A DNA stretch of 64,000 nt, from assembly GCF_009469595.2 (NCBI RefSeq), contig NZ_SSXV01000001.1, positions 186,001 to 250,000 on the forward strand, read 5' to 3'. A program made the translations under genes and the position numbers. The notes below the pieces were generated by a model. That model was not told where the DNA came from, did not search any database, and saw only the letters and a list, made by a program, of their open reading frames with translations. Positions 1 to 10,374 of the stretch are shown here, in pieces. Each line of letters starts with the position of its first letter. Position 1 is the first letter of the stretch. This stretch comes from Thauera sp. 2A1. Its GTDB lineage: Bacteria > Pseudomonadota > Gammaproteobacteria > Burkholderiales > Rhodocyclaceae.

Positions 1-474
1 CATCGCCAGCGCGTGCAGCGTGCATTCCTTGCGGTGCGCGGTGCCGAAGGCGTCATTCACATACACGTCGACGAAGCGGGCGATGCGCGCGGCCAGCGCC
101 GGGTCGTCGGCCTTCTCGCCGACGTTGCCACGGCAGTTCTCCAGCAGCACCACGTCGCCCGGACGCAGGGTGAAGCCGCCATCCACCCAGTCGCGCACCA
201 AAGGCACCGGCCGTCCCAGCAGGTCGCCGAGGCAGGCGGCCACCGGCGCCAGCGAGTCGGCCGCCGTCAGCGCGCCTTCCCGCGGCCGGCCCAGGTGCGA
301 GGTGATCATCACCGCCGCCCCGGCCTCCAGGCAGGCGAGGATGCCGGGCAGCGCGGCGCGGATGCGGGTGTCGTCCGCCAGCGTGCCATCGGCCTGCAGC
401 GGCACGTTGAAGTCGGCGCGGATGAAGACCCGCTTGCCGGCGAGATCCACATCGGAAAGACGAAGGAAGTTCAT
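1..474 (-). CDS. cbbK: Phosphoglycerate kinase of the cbb operon (5' part only)
   Basis: This is the N-terminal 158 residues of a phosphoglycerate kinase; the gene continues past the left edge. The enzyme interconverts 3-phosphoglycerate and 1,3-bisphosphoglycerate, the step after RuBisCO in the Calvin cycle. Family motifs are visible: RADFNVPL near residue 18, SHLGRPREG near 60, and [11 protein letters not shown] near 146. A good Shine-Dalgarno (GAGGAG) precedes the ATG. It is the last visible gene of the leftward cbb operon, after cbbT. A second, complete pgk lies at 17940-19124, so this copy is the one dedicated to CO2 fixation by context. Identity as PGK is certain; the name cbbK is from position. 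Confidence 0.92.
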   Translation of the reverse strand, partial: MNFLRLSDVDLAGKRVFIRADFNVPLQADGTLADDTRIRAALPGILACLEAGAAVMITSHLGRPREGALTAADSLAPVAACLGDLLGRPVPLVRDWVDGGFTLRPGDVVLLENCRGNVGEKADDPALAARIARFVDVYVNDAFGTAHRKECTLHALAM

Positions 475-560
475 TGGAGTCTCCTCGGGTTGTTCAGATG
501 TCCTTCAAAACGATTGCATGAAGGTTGCGGTAAAGCGGGCGGGTGTCTGCAATACGGCAG

Positions 561-697
561 GTCTGGCGGTGGGGGATGCGTGGAACGGACGAGCACTGTC
601 CGAGTCCCGAGCGAAGCGAGGTCGCGCATTTACGTAAACTCCGCAAGGCGTAGGCCGCGTAGCGGCAGGACGTGGAGCGCATCCCCCACCGCCAGAC
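561..697. repeat. Near-palindromic dispersed element, copy 1 (20-bp perfect arms)
   Basis: A perfect 20-bp inverted repeat (561-580 and 678-697, arm GTCTGGCGGTGGGGGATGCG) encloses about 97 bp that contain a diverged version of the core found at 2951-2991 (actgtccgag...gagcgaagcgagg). It lies in the 298-bp spacer between cbbT and cbbK. No protein-coding content is apparent. The remaining 75 bp up to the cbbT stop hold nothing I recognise. Confidence 0.7.
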
Positions 698-772
698 CGG
701 ATTTGGCGCAATCGGGCCGTTGTCCCAGCTTGGGGTGGAACCCCTCGCGCCGGGGGCACTTCGTTAGCCGCA

Positions 773-2800
773 TCAAGTCGCCGACAGCAGCGCCCTTGCC
801 CGTTCGAGCACCGCATCCACCGTGAATCCGAACTGCCGCAGCAGATCGCCGGCCGGTGCCGATTCGCCGAAGCGGTCGATGCCGAGCACCGCCCCGCGCA
901 CGCCGGCGAGGTACTTCCACCAGCCGTCGCTGCGCGCCGCCTCGATCGCCAGGCGCGGCACGCCGGCCGGCAGCACGGCAGCGCGGTAATCGTCGGGCTG
1001 GCGATCGAACACGCTGGTGCAGGGCATCGACACCACCCGCAGCGCCACGCCTTCCGCCTGCAGCGCGGCGCGCACCTCCATCGCCAGCGCCACTTCCGAG
1101 CCGGTCGCGATGATCACCAGGCTTGGCGCGGGAGCATCCGCCAGCACGTAGCCGCCGCGGGCGATCGCCCGCAGTTGCGCGTCGCTGCGCGGCTGGTGCG
1201 GCAGGTTCTGACGCGACAGCGCGAGCAGCGTCGGACCATCACGCCGCGCCACCGCGGCATTCCACGCCACCTGCGTCTCCACCGCGTCGCACGGCCGCCA
1301 CACGTCCAGATCCGGAATCAGGCGCAGGCTGGGCAGATGCTCCACCGGCTGGTGGGTGGGGCCGTCCTCGCCGAGGCCGATGGAATCATGCGTCATCACA
1401 TAGACCACCCGCTGCCGCATCAGCGCGCTCATGCGGATGGCGTTGCGTGCATAGTCCGAGAACACCAGGAAGGTGGCGCCGAAGGGAATGAAGCCGCCGT
1501 GCAGCGCGATGCCGTTCAGCGCCGCGCTCATGCCGAACTCGCGCACGCCCCAGTTGATGTGGCGCCCCGGCTGGTCGGCGCGCACCGCGCCACAGCCCGG
1601 CCAGTCGGTGAGGTTGGAGTGCGTCAGGTCGGCCGAGCCGCCGAGCAGCTCCGGCAAGGCCCCTGCCAGCCGGCTGATGGCGAGCTGGCTCGCCTTGCGG
1701 CTGGCGATCGTGGCCGCTTCTTCGTTAACCGTCGCCACCAGCGCATCGGCCAGCACCGCAAAGCCGCCGGGCAGCTCGCCACGCATGCGGCGACTGAATT
1801 CGGCAGCGAGCTGCGGATGGTCGGCTACATACGCGGCCAGTCGCGCCTTCCATTCCTTGTGGTGCATCCGGCCATCGGCGCGCGCATCGAACGCGGTGCG
1901 CACTTCTTCCGGCACCTCGAAGGGAGCGTGCGTCCACCCGAGCGCGGCGCGCGTCGCGGCGACTTCGGCCGCGCCCAGCGGCGCGCCATGCACGTCGGCA
2001 CTGCCTTCCTTGGCCGGGCTGCCGCAGCCGATGCGGGTGCGGCAGCAGATCAACGTGGGGCCGATGTCGTTGTCGGCATTGGCGAGCGCCTCGCGGATGG
2101 CGCGGTCGACCGCGTCGACGTCATGACCATCAACATCGGGGACGACATTCCAGCCATAGCCGCGGAAGCGCGCCGGCGTGTCGTCGCCGAACCAGCCGGC
2201 GACGTCGCCGTCGATGGAGATGCGGTTGTCGTCCCAGAAGCAGATCAGCTTCGACAGCCGCTGCACGCCGGCGAAGCTGGCCGCCTCGTGGCTGACGCCT
2301 TCCATCAGGCAGCCGTCGCCGAGGAAGACCCAGGTGCGGTGATCGACGAGGGTGTGGCCGGGGCGGTTGAATTCGGCGGCGAGCAGCTTCTCGGCCAGCG
2401 CCATGCCGACGGCGTTGGTGAGGCCCTGGCCGAGCGGGCCGGAGGTGGTCTCGACGCCTGCAGTGTGGCCCACTTCGGGGTGGCCGGGGGTGCGGCTGCC
2501 GAGCTGGCGGAAGCGCTTGAGCTCGTCCAGCGGCAGGTCGTAGCCGGTGAGGTGGAGCAGGGCATAGAGCAGCATGGAGCCGTGGCCGTTGGAGAGCACG
2601 AAGCGGTCGCGGTCGGGCCAGGTGGGGTCGGCCGGGTCGTGCCTGAGGTGGCGCGTCCACAGTGCGACGGCGATCTCTGCCATGCCCATGGGCATGCCGG
2701 GGTGGCCGGATTTGGCGGCTTCGACGGCATCGATGGCGAGGAAGCGCAGGGCGTTGGCGCACAGGGTGTCGATGGCCGCCTGGGTGAGTCGCATGTTCAT
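773..2800 (-). CDS. cbbT: Transketolase (Calvin-cycle copy)
   Basis: A full-length transketolase of 675 residues. It moves two-carbon ketol units between sugar phosphates and regenerates pentose phosphates for RuBisCO, with thiamine diphosphate and Mg2+. Visible motifs: SGHPG at 31-35, the ThDP-binding GDGCLMEG starting at 161, and REFGMSA in the pyrimidine-binding domain followed by [14 protein letters not shown]. The C-terminal domain is complete. Two in-frame ATGs lie close together (2800 and 2794). The gene sits between cbbP and cbbK in the leftward cbb operon but is separated from both by repeat-filled spacers. A second transketolase is at 20354-22369. Confidence 0.96.
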   Translation of the reverse strand: MNMRLTQAAIDTLCANALRFLAIDAVEAAKSGHPGMPMGMAEIAVALWTRHLRHDPADPTWPDRDRFVLSNGHGSMLLYALLHLTGYDLPLDELKRFRQLGSRTPGHPEVGHTAGVETTSGPLGQGLTNAVGMALAEKLLAAEFNRPGHTLVDHRTWVFLGDGCLMEGVSHEAASFAGVQRLSKLICFWDDNRISIDGDVAGWFGDDTPARFRGYGWNVVPDVDGHDVDAVDRAIREALANADNDIGPTLICCRTRIGCGSPAKEGSADVHGAPLGAAEVAATRAALGWTHAPFEVPEEVRTAFDARADGRMHHKEWKARLAAYVADHPQLAAEFSRRMRGELPGGFAVLADALVATVNEEAATIASRKASQLAISRLAGALPELLGGSADLTHSNLTDWPGCGAVRADQPGRHINWGVREFGMSAALNGIALHGGFIPFGATFLVFSDYARNAIRMSALMRQRVVYVMTHDSIGLGEDGPTHQPVEHLPSLRLIPDLDVWRPCDAVETQVAWNAAVARRDGPTLLALSRQNLPHQPRSDAQLRAIARGGYVLADAPAPSLVIIATGSEVALAMEVRAALQAEGVALRVVSMPCTSVFDRQPDDYRAAVLPAGVPRLAIEAARSDGWWKYLAGVRGAVLGIDRFGESAPAGDLLRQFGFTVDAVLERARALLSAT

Positions 2801-2849
2801 TGGAAGATCCTCAAGAAGTCGGATTCCGAATCAGATGTAGGGGTCGAGT

Positions 2850-2925
2850 GATCACGAACTCGGCAAGCGATCACGGACCCGGCAAGCGAGCACGAACTAG
2901 GCAAGCGAGCACGAACTCGGCGAGC
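2850..2925. repeat. Four tandem 19-bp direct repeats upstream of cbbT
   Basis: Four adjacent 19-bp units start at 2850, 2869, 2888 and 2907. The consensus is GAKCACGAACTCGGCAAGC, with one to three substitutions per unit. There are no spacers, so this is not a CRISPR array. The array ends about 50 bp upstream of the cbbT start codon and abuts the next dispersed element. A function as repeated protein-binding sites or as mere slippage product cannot be told apart from sequence. Confidence 0.85.
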
Positions 2926-3019
2926 GAGGCGTGCGGGGTGTTCCTGGAGACGGCGAGGACTGTCTGAGCCCGAAGGGCGAGTTCCGCAGCCGTCGCAAGG
3001 AACACCCCGTGCGCCTCGC
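2924..3019. repeat. Near-palindromic dispersed element, copy 2
   Basis: Arms at 2924-2944 and 2999-3019 are 21 bp long with two mismatches in a reversed CA/TG step. The core at 2951-2991 reads CGGCGAGGACTGTCTGAGCC followed by a GAAGGGCGAG...CCGCAGCC half, which makes a small inner hairpin (GCCC GAA GGGC). The same core recurs without change, on the other strand, at 62838-62878. Confidence 0.75.
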
Positions 3020-3110
3020 GTTTCGTGGGATAGACGCAGGGCAGGGAAGGTTTTTCCCTCTTCCTCACCCCCAAGCAGCCACGGCCGTTGCTCCTAACCC
3101 GCGGCGCAGC

Positions 3111-3195
3111 CGGGGTATCCGTTCCATGGGCTGCGGAACTCGCCCTCGCTGCGCTCGGTGCTCGGACAGTCCTCGCCCATTCCACGGATACCTCG
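3111..3195. repeat. Near-palindromic dispersed element, copy 3
   Basis: Arms at 3111-3130 and 3176-3195 pair through GGTATCCGT and ATGGG. The core (CTGCGGAACTCGCCCTCGCT, then ...CGGACAGTCCTCGCCC) is a diverged version of the family core and is inverted relative to copy 2, about 90 bp away. It ends 54 bp from the cbbP stop codon. Confidence 0.65.
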
Positions 3196-3248
3196 ACTAC
3201 GCCACTAGGCAATCGCGGTGCTCGCGGGGCGGGTGGGGCTCGATTCGA

Positions 3249-4130
3249 CTACTGGCTCAGCGCCTTCTTCCTGCGCTCGATCAGCCGCCAGATGAACGGC
3301 GTGAAGATCAACTGCATCGCCAGCTCCATCTTTCCGCCCGGCACCACGATCGTGTTCGCCCGGCTCATGAAACTGTTGTGGATCATGTTCAGTAGATACT
3401 GGAAATCGATCCCCTTCGGATTCGCGAAACGGATCACCACCATCGACTCGTCCGGGGTCGGAATCGAGCGCGCGATGAAGGGGTTGGACGTATCCACCAT
3501 CGGCACCCGCTGGAAATTCACATGCGTGCGCGCGAACTGCGGGCAGATGTAATGCACGTAATCGTGCATCCGGCGCAGGATCGTGTCCGTCACCGCCTCG
3601 GTCGAATAACCGCGCGTGCTCTTGTCGCGGTGCAGCTTCTGGATCCACTCCAGGTTCACCACCGGCACCACCCCGATCAGCAGATCGACGAAGCGCGCCA
3701 CATCCACCTCCTCATGCTTCACCGCGCCGTGCAGGCCCTCGTAGAACAGCAGGTCGGTGCCGGCCGGCAACTCCTCCCACGGCGTGAACGTGCCCGGCTC
3801 CTGCCTGTAGTGCTCGGCCTCCTCCGCGCTGTGCAGGTACTTCCGGCGCATGCCGCCGCCGGTTTCCGCATAGGTGCGGAACAGGTTCTCCAGCTCGCCG
3901 AACAGGTTCGCCTCGGGGCCGAAGTGGCTGAGCTGGCACGAGGCGTTGCCCTCGCATTCGGCGAGTCTTGCGCGCATCGTCTTGCGGTCGTAGGCGTGGA
4001 AGCTGTCGCCCTCGATCACCGCGGCGGTGACGCCGTCGCGGCGGAAGATCTCCTCGAAGGTGCGCTGCACCGTGCTGGTGCCGGCGCCGGACGAACCGGT
4101 GATGGCGATGATGGGATGGCGTTCGGACAT
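3249..4130 (-). CDS. cbbP: Phosphoribulokinase (cbb operon copy)
   Basis: A class I (bacterial octameric type) phosphoribulokinase of 293 residues. It phosphorylates ribulose 5-phosphate with ATP to make ribulose 1,5-bisphosphate, the RuBisCO substrate. The P-loop GSSGAGTST lies at 12-20, followed by the EGDSFH acid motif near 40 and the family signature EWIQKLHRDKSTRGYS near 164. It starts 23 bp after cbbF ends and clearly shares its transcript. A second, diverged PRK is at 22891-23766. The length matches the family. Confidence 0.96.
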   Translation of the reverse strand: MSERHPIIAITGSSGAGTSTVQRTFEEIFRRDGVTAAVIEGDSFHAYDRKTMRARLAECEGNASCQLSHFGPEANLFGELENLFRTYAETGGGMRRKYLHSAEEAEHYRQEPGTFTPWEELPAGTDLLFYEGLHGAVKHEEVDVARFVDLLIGVVPVVNLEWIQKLHRDKSTRGYSTEAVTDTILRRMHDYVHYICPQFARTHVNFQRVPMVDTSNPFIARSIPTPDESMVVIRFANPKGIDFQYLLNMIHNSFMSRANTIVVPGGKMELAMQLIFTPFIWRLIERRKKALSQ

Positions 4131-4153
4131 GATGGTCTCCCCCGTCTGGGTCG

Positions 4154-5242
4154 TTATTGGCTCAGTTCGGTGTCGCGGAACAGCGAGCGGCTGTGGAACA
4201 GCGGCTGTTCGGGCAGGTCGTCGTCGGGCTCGCGCTCCTGGTGGTAGCGCTCGACGCGCTCCACCTCTGACTTCGAGCCGAACACGAAGCCGATGCGCTG
4301 GTGCAGGTTCTCGGGTTGCACCTCCAGCACCGGACGCACGCCGGTGCTGGCGCGTCCGCCGGCCTGCTCGACGATGAAGCCGATCGGGTTGCACTCGTAC
4401 AGCAGGCGCAATCGGCCCGGCTTCTTCGGATCCTTGCGGTCGCGCGGGTACAGGAACACGCCGCCGCGCATCAGGATGCGGTGGGTCTCGGCCACCAGCG
4501 AGGCGATCCAGCGCATGTTGAAATCGGCGCCGCGCGGACCGCTGCGGCCGGCGAGGCACTCGTCCACATAGCGGCGCACCGGGCGCTCCCAGAAGCGCGC
4601 GTTTGAGGCGTTGATGGCGAACTCGTGGGTGGTCTCGGGCACGCGGATGTCGGGGTGCGTGAGGTAGAACTCGCCGATGATCGGGTCCAGCGTAAAGCCC
4701 GCGACGCCACGGCCGACCGTCAGCACCAGCATCGTCGATGGGCCGTAGATCGCATACCCGGCGGCCACCTGGCGGGTGCCGGGCTGCAGGAAGTCGGGCG
4801 TCTGCGCATCGGTGCCGGGGGTGGGCGCGCGCAGGATGGAGAAGATCGAACCCACCGCGACGTTCACGTCGATGTTGCTGGAGCCGTCGAGCGGGTCGAA
4901 GGCGAGCAGGTACTTGCCGCGCTGGTCGCTGGCGGGCAGCGGGATGGGCGCCTCGTTCTCTTCCGACACCATGCCGGCGAGGTCGCCGCCCCAGTGCGTC
5001 GCGCGCAGGAAGATCTCGTCGGCGAGCACGTCGAGCTTCTTCTGCTCCTCGCCCTGTACGTTCGAGCTGCCCTGGCTGCCGAGCACGTCGGCGAGCGCGC
5101 CGTGCGCGACCGCGCGCGAGATCGCCTTGCAGGCCTGGGCGACCTGCAGGATCAGGGCGTTGAATTCGCCGGTGGCTTCCGGGTTGCGGCGGCGGTGCTC
5201 GATCAGGTATTCGGTGAGCGTGCTGCGGTCGAGGCTGAACAT
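4154..5242 (-). CDS. cbbF: Class I fructose-1,6-bisphosphatase
   Basis: A class I fructose bisphosphatase of 362 residues that hydrolyses fructose 1,6-bisphosphate, and in many cbb systems also sedoheptulose 1,7-bisphosphate. The metal-binding motifs SEEN (93-96) and DPLDGSSN (116-123) are intact, as is the later GGVFLYPRD segment. It lies 27 bp after cbbX and 23 bp before cbbP, in the tightly packed middle of the operon. No other FBPase gene of this class is seen in the window, so it may also serve gluconeogenesis unless another copy exists elsewhere. Confidence 0.96.
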   Translation of the reverse strand: MFSLDRSTLTEYLIEHRRRNPEATGEFNALILQVAQACKAISRAVAHGALADVLGSQGSSNVQGEEQKKLDVLADEIFLRATHWGGDLAGMVSEENEAPIPLPASDQRGKYLLAFDPLDGSSNIDVNVAVGSIFSILRAPTPGTDAQTPDFLQPGTRQVAAGYAIYGPSTMLVLTVGRGVAGFTLDPIIGEFYLTHPDIRVPETTHEFAINASNARFWERPVRRYVDECLAGRSGPRGADFNMRWIASLVAETHRILMRGGVFLYPRDRKDPKKPGRLRLLYECNPIGFIVEQAGGRASTGVRPVLEVQPENLHQRIGFVFGSKSEVERVERYHQEREPDDDLPEQPLFHSRSLFRDTELSQ

Positions 5243-5269
5243 GATGGTCTCCTCCGGATCGGCGCGGGA

Positions 5270-6214
5270 TCAGGGCTTTTCGTTATGGGTGCGGCTTGCG
5301 CTGTCGGCGTGGAAGTGGCGGCTGGCGCGCACGTCGGCGGCGGTGATGGTGGTGAGGGTTTCGGCATCGACCAGGCCGCCAGCCTCGAACAGGCGCAGGG
5401 CCTGGCGCAGGCGCATGCGGTCGAGCGCGTTGCGGATGCTGCGCGCATTGGCGAAGTGCGGCTGCGCCCGGCGCAGCACGACGTATTCGTCGAAGGCGGC
5501 GCGCGCGGCGTCGTCGAAGCGGTAGTTCCAGCCAGCGAGCATGCGCTGCGCGATCTCGGCGAGTTCAGCATCGCTGTAGTCGGGGAAGTCCACATGGTGA
5601 GCGATGCGCGACTTCATGCCGGGGTTGGATTCGAAGAAGCGCTCCATGCGGTCGGCGTAGCCGGCGAGGATCACCACCAGGTCGTCGCGCTGGTTCTCCA
5701 TCACCTGCAGCAGGATCTCGATCGCTTCCTGGCCGTAGTCCTTCTCGTTCTCCGGGCGGTAGAGGTAGTAGGCCTCGTCGATGAAGAGCACGCCGCCCAT
5801 GGCGCGCTTGAGCACTTCCTTGGTCTTGGGGGCGGTGTGGCCGATGTATTGGCCGACGAGGTCGTCGCGGGTCACGGCGACGACGTGGCCGCGGCGGCAG
5901 TAGCCGAGGCGGTGCAGGATCTCGGCCATGCGCATCGCTACCGTGGTTTTGCCGGTGCCGGGGTTGCCGGTGAAGCTCATGTGCAGCGAGGGGTGTTCGG
6001 TGGCCAGGCCGAGGCGCTGGCGCACGCGGTCGACCAGCAGCAGGGCGGCGATCTCGCGCACGCGGCGCTTGACCGGGGCGAGGCCGACGAGGTCGCGCTC
6101 GAGCGCGTCGAGCACTTCGCCGATACCGGCCTCGCGGAACTCCGCGCCGAGGTCGATCGCAGCGCTGACGCTGGCAGCGGGCGGGGCGATGGGGGCCTGC
6201 TCGGGGGCGTTCAT
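5270..6214 (-). CDS. cbbX: Red-type RuBisCO activase, AAA+ ATPase CbbX
   Basis: A 314-residue AAA+ protein of the CbbX family. It removes inhibitory sugar phosphates from red-type form I RuBisCO by threading the large-subunit C-terminus. The Walker A motif GNPGTGKTT is at 83-91, the pore loop YIGHT at 123-127 and Walker B GVLFIDEA at 141-148. The first 30 residues are a low-complexity Pro/Ala extension, usual for the family. It follows cbbS after a 209-bp spacer that holds a long hairpin element. Its presence agrees with the red-type assignment of cbbL and cbbS. Confidence 0.96.
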   Translation of the reverse strand: MNAPEQAPIAPPAASVSAAIDLGAEFREAGIGEVLDALERDLVGLAPVKRRVREIAALLLVDRVRQRLGLATEHPSLHMSFTGNPGTGKTTVAMRMAEILHRLGYCRRGHVVAVTRDDLVGQYIGHTAPKTKEVLKRAMGGVLFIDEAYYLYRPENEKDYGQEAIEILLQVMENQRDDLVVILAGYADRMERFFESNPGMKSRIAHHVDFPDYSDAELAEIAQRMLAGWNYRFDDAARAAFDEYVVLRRAQPHFANARSIRNALDRMRLRQALRLFEAGGLVDAETLTTITAADVRASRHFHADSASRTHNEKP

Positions 6215-6300
6215 GGTGGCGTCTCCTGTCGGTCTCGTCTCAGTGATGCTGGAGCTGGCTGGTCGGGTGGATCTCGTGAAACGTTGGGTGCATGTCCGCC

Positions 6301-6392
6301 GGCTGGTCGGGGGATTCCTTCCGGTGGGCTGCGGAACTCGCCCTCCGGGCTCAGACAGTCCTCGCCCGCCTCCAGGAATCCCCCGACCAGCC
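6301..6392. repeat. Near-palindromic dispersed element, copy 4 (19-bp perfect arms)
   Basis: Perfect 19-bp arms at 6301-6319 (GGCTGGTCGGGGGATTCCT) and 6374-6392 enclose the family core (CTGCGGAACTCGCCCTCCGG and the following ...CAGACAGTCCTCGCCC). In the cbb transcript this would fold into a very stable hairpin between cbbS and cbbX. The core differs from copies 2 and 5 at a single loop base. Confidence 0.8.
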
Positions 6393-6423
6393 TCTGCTTT
6401 TGCCTCCGACTGGCTTTGAATGG

Positions 6424-6849
6424 TCACGGCGCGTACCGCGCCCCCTCCGGACTCCTGCCCACTGCGTAGCTCTCCATCGTGTAGTGCAGGCTGCGTCCGC
6501 GGTTTTCCTGGCGGACGAGGCGGAAGCCGGGCTCAGCCGTTGGCCGCTGCACGATGAAGGACATGCGCACCGTCTCCCAGCCCTTGGTCGAGTCGAACGC
6601 GTTGATGCGGATGTAGGTCTCGGGGTTGGCCTCGCGGCAGGCCTTCAGTTCGCCCATCACGCCGGCGGGGGCGCGCAGGTCGAACATCGGCAGGCCCCAC
6701 ATGTTCCAGTAGGTGTTGCGCGGGTGCGGGTCGTCGGTGAATTCGAGGGACACGGCCCAGCCCTGCTCGAGGCAGTAGTTCACCTGGGCGGCGATCTGCG
6801 TGTCGGTGAGGTCGGGCAGGAAGGAAAAGCAGCCTTGGGTGATGCGCAT
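6424..6849 (-). CDS. cbbS: RuBisCO small subunit, red-type form I
   Basis: A 141-residue small subunit that caps the L8 core of ribulose bisphosphate carboxylase. The N-terminus [16 protein letters not shown], the [10 protein letters not shown] motif and the extended C-terminus ([12 protein letters not shown]) are typical of the red-type form IC proteins of betaproteobacteria. That C-terminal hairpin helps assemble red-type enzyme in family members. It lies downstream of cbbL, separated by a REP pair, and upstream of cbbX. Confidence 0.97.
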   Translation of the reverse strand: MRITQGCFSFLPDLTDTQIAAQVNYCLEQGWAVSLEFTDDPHPRNTYWNMWGLPMFDLRAPAGVMGELKACREANPETYIRINAFDSTKGWETVRMSFIVQRPTAEPGFRLVRQENRGRSLHYTMESYAVGRSPEGARYAP

Positions 6850-6877
6850 GATGGTCTCCAGGTTCTATCGGGCGTGG

Positions 6878-6951
6878 TTGGCCGACTGAAGTCGGCCCTA
6901 CGATGTAGCGCTTGGATCTGTGGGGTCGTAGGGCGGGCTTCAGCCCGCCAT
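6878..6951. repeat. Pair of inverted REP-like sequences between cbbL and cbbS
   Basis: Two short palindromes in opposite orientation share the end CTACGA/TCGTAG: GGCCGACTGAAGTCGGCC with its tail at 6878-6903, and GGGCGGGCTTCAGCCCGCC with its head at 6926-6951. They are separated by about 22 bp. This is the layout of a REPIN (two inverted REP sequences). It fills most of the 115 bp between the large- and small-subunit genes. No REP-associated transposase gene is in this window. Confidence 0.75.
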
Positions 6952-6964
6952 CGAAGTGCTTGGC

Positions 6965-9459
<2,495 letters not shown>

Positions 9460-9542
9460 AGGCACCTGTTGCACCTCCGGTTCCGCGTGCGCCCGGAGCT
9501 GGCCGGAGCCACATCGCCAGTTCATTGCTTGCGGCACTGAAC

Positions 9543-9570
9543 TTGACTCAGGCTGTCTGAGTCATATGAT
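9543..9570 (+). promoter_or_regulatory. Toxin-antitoxin promoter with operator in the spacer
   Basis: TTGACT (9543-9548) and TATGAT (9565-9570) are separated by 16 bp, a strong sigma-70 pair. The perfect dyad TGACTCAG-gctgt-CTGAGTCA (9544-9564) fills the spacer, exactly where a repressor would block RNA polymerase. The predicted transcript start falls at 9576-9578, at or next to the ATG at 9578, so the toxin message may be leaderless. Confidence 0.6.
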
Positions 9571-9577
9571 CCGCAAT

Positions 9578-10015
9578 ATGAAGATATATCGGGTTGTGCT
9601 CGATACCAACATCCTGGTCGCGGCGGGACGAAGTCGCAAAGGTGCGTCCTTTGCGCTGCTCCAAGCTCTGCGCGGACGGAAGTTCGGGTTGCTCGCATCG
9701 GTTCCGCTGTTCGTGGAGTATGAGGCGGTGCTGAAGCGGCTGGATCAACTCGAGATCGGAAGCCGCGACGCTGCGATGATCGACGCCTTCCTCGATGCGC
9801 TTGCATTGGTGGTTGAGCCGGTCCACTTGCACTTTCTGTGGCGACCTCAGCTTCGCGACCCGGGCGATGAAATGGTGCTGGAAACCGCACTCAATGGTCG
9901 AGCCGATGCGCTCGTCACCTTCAACGTAAGGGACTTCTCCGCCGCTGAGCGCTTCGGCATGAAAGTCTGGACGCCCGGCCAGTTCCTGCAACGACTCTCC
10001 AAGGAGATCGACTGA
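9578..10015 (+). CDS. PIN-domain toxin of a type II toxin-antitoxin pair
   Basis: A 145-residue PIN-domain protein, probably an RNase toxin of the COG1569 type. The N-terminal VVLDTNILVA holds the first catalytic aspartate; further acidic positions are in PLFVEYEAVL, RDPGDEMVLETA and TFNVRDF. I chose ATG 9578 over ATG 9566 because family members begin just before the VLDTN strand and because 9566 lies inside the predicted -10. It overlaps the antitoxin gene by one base (TGATG). The order toxin-then-antitoxin is the less common one but is known for this family. Confidence 0.85.
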   Translation: MKIYRVVLDTNILVAAGRSRKGASFALLQALRGRKFGLLASVPLFVEYEAVLKRLDQLEIGSRDAAMIDAFLDALALVVEPVHLHFLWRPQLRDPGDEMVLETALNGRADALVTFNVRDFSAAERFGMKVWTPGQFLQRLSKEID

Positions 10016-10260
10016 TGGCCAACTACGCGCTGCGCGTTCCAGACTCCCTGATGAATTACGCCCGCCAGGTGGCGGAGGAGGAGCACGTGTCGATGAACCA
10101 GTTCTTCGTCACTGCGATTGCCGAGAAGGTTTCCGCACTGAAGACAGAGGCTTATTTTCGCGAACGCCAGGCTCGCGGTGACATGGCCGGTTTCGATGCG
10201 TGGCTTGCTGCGAGCCCCGAGGCCGAACCAATGCCAGGAGACGAACTTCCTGGAGCTTGA
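10015..10260 (+). CDS. Antitoxin, ribbon-helix-helix type
   Basis: An 81-residue protein translated after the PIN toxin, with a good AAGGAG ribosome site. The N-terminal ANYALRVPDSLMNYARQVAEEEHVSMNQF reads as a ribbon-helix-helix DNA-binding fold, which would bind the 9544-9564 dyad; the acidic C-terminal tail (PEAEPMPGDE) would wrap the toxin. The function is inferred from arrangement and fold pattern, without a specific family name I can defend. Confidence 0.75.
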   Translation: MANYALRVPDSLMNYARQVAEEEHVSMNQFFVTAIAEKVSALKTEAYFRERQARGDMAGFDAWLAASPEAEPMPGDELPGA

Positions 10261-10329
10261 ACCTGCCGCGTGCTTCGAGGATGAGTCGGGTGCAGCCGGT
10301 GACTCTGTGGCTGGGGAATGCGGAAATGA

Positions 10330-10351
10330 AAACGCGCCCTGAGGCGCGTTT
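10330..10351. terminator. Bidirectional intrinsic terminator after the toxin-antitoxin pair and fba
   Basis: A perfect 9-bp stem AAACGCGCC / GGCGCGTTT with loop CTGA. On the minus strand it is followed by TTTTCATT and lies 24 bp after the fba stop codon; on the plus strand it ends the antitoxin transcript, with only a short T stretch. Confidence 0.65.
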
Positions 10352-10374
10352 CGGATTGCGTCAGCAGGCCAGGC

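Larger units (their letters stand above)
2801..3248. other. Repeat-rich 448-bp spacer between cbbP and cbbT
   Basis: No gene is supported here. The spacer contains a 4 x 19 bp tandem array (2850-2925) followed by two copies of the dispersed near-palindromic element (2924-3019 and 3111-3195), in opposite orientation to each other. The only open frames are translations of the repeat cores. It is the longest gap in the cbb operon and could carry an internal promoter, a processing site or a terminator for the segment ending at cbbP. Confidence 0.6.

Noticed and set aside
13..825. Long rightward open frames over the left-edge pgk and the cbbK-cbbT spacer
   Set aside because: They are antisense to a clear phosphoglycerate kinase and run through a palindromic repeat; no domain is seen in their translations.
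1175..2851. 558-codon open frame antisense to cbbT
   Set aside because: High-GC shadow of the transketolase; His/Ala/Gly/Arg-rich translation without homology pattern. Similar shadows oppose cbbL, cbbX, tkt, the dctM gene and others.
2850..2925. Possible CRISPR array
   Set aside because: The 19-bp units are directly adjacent with no spacers and no cas genes are near.
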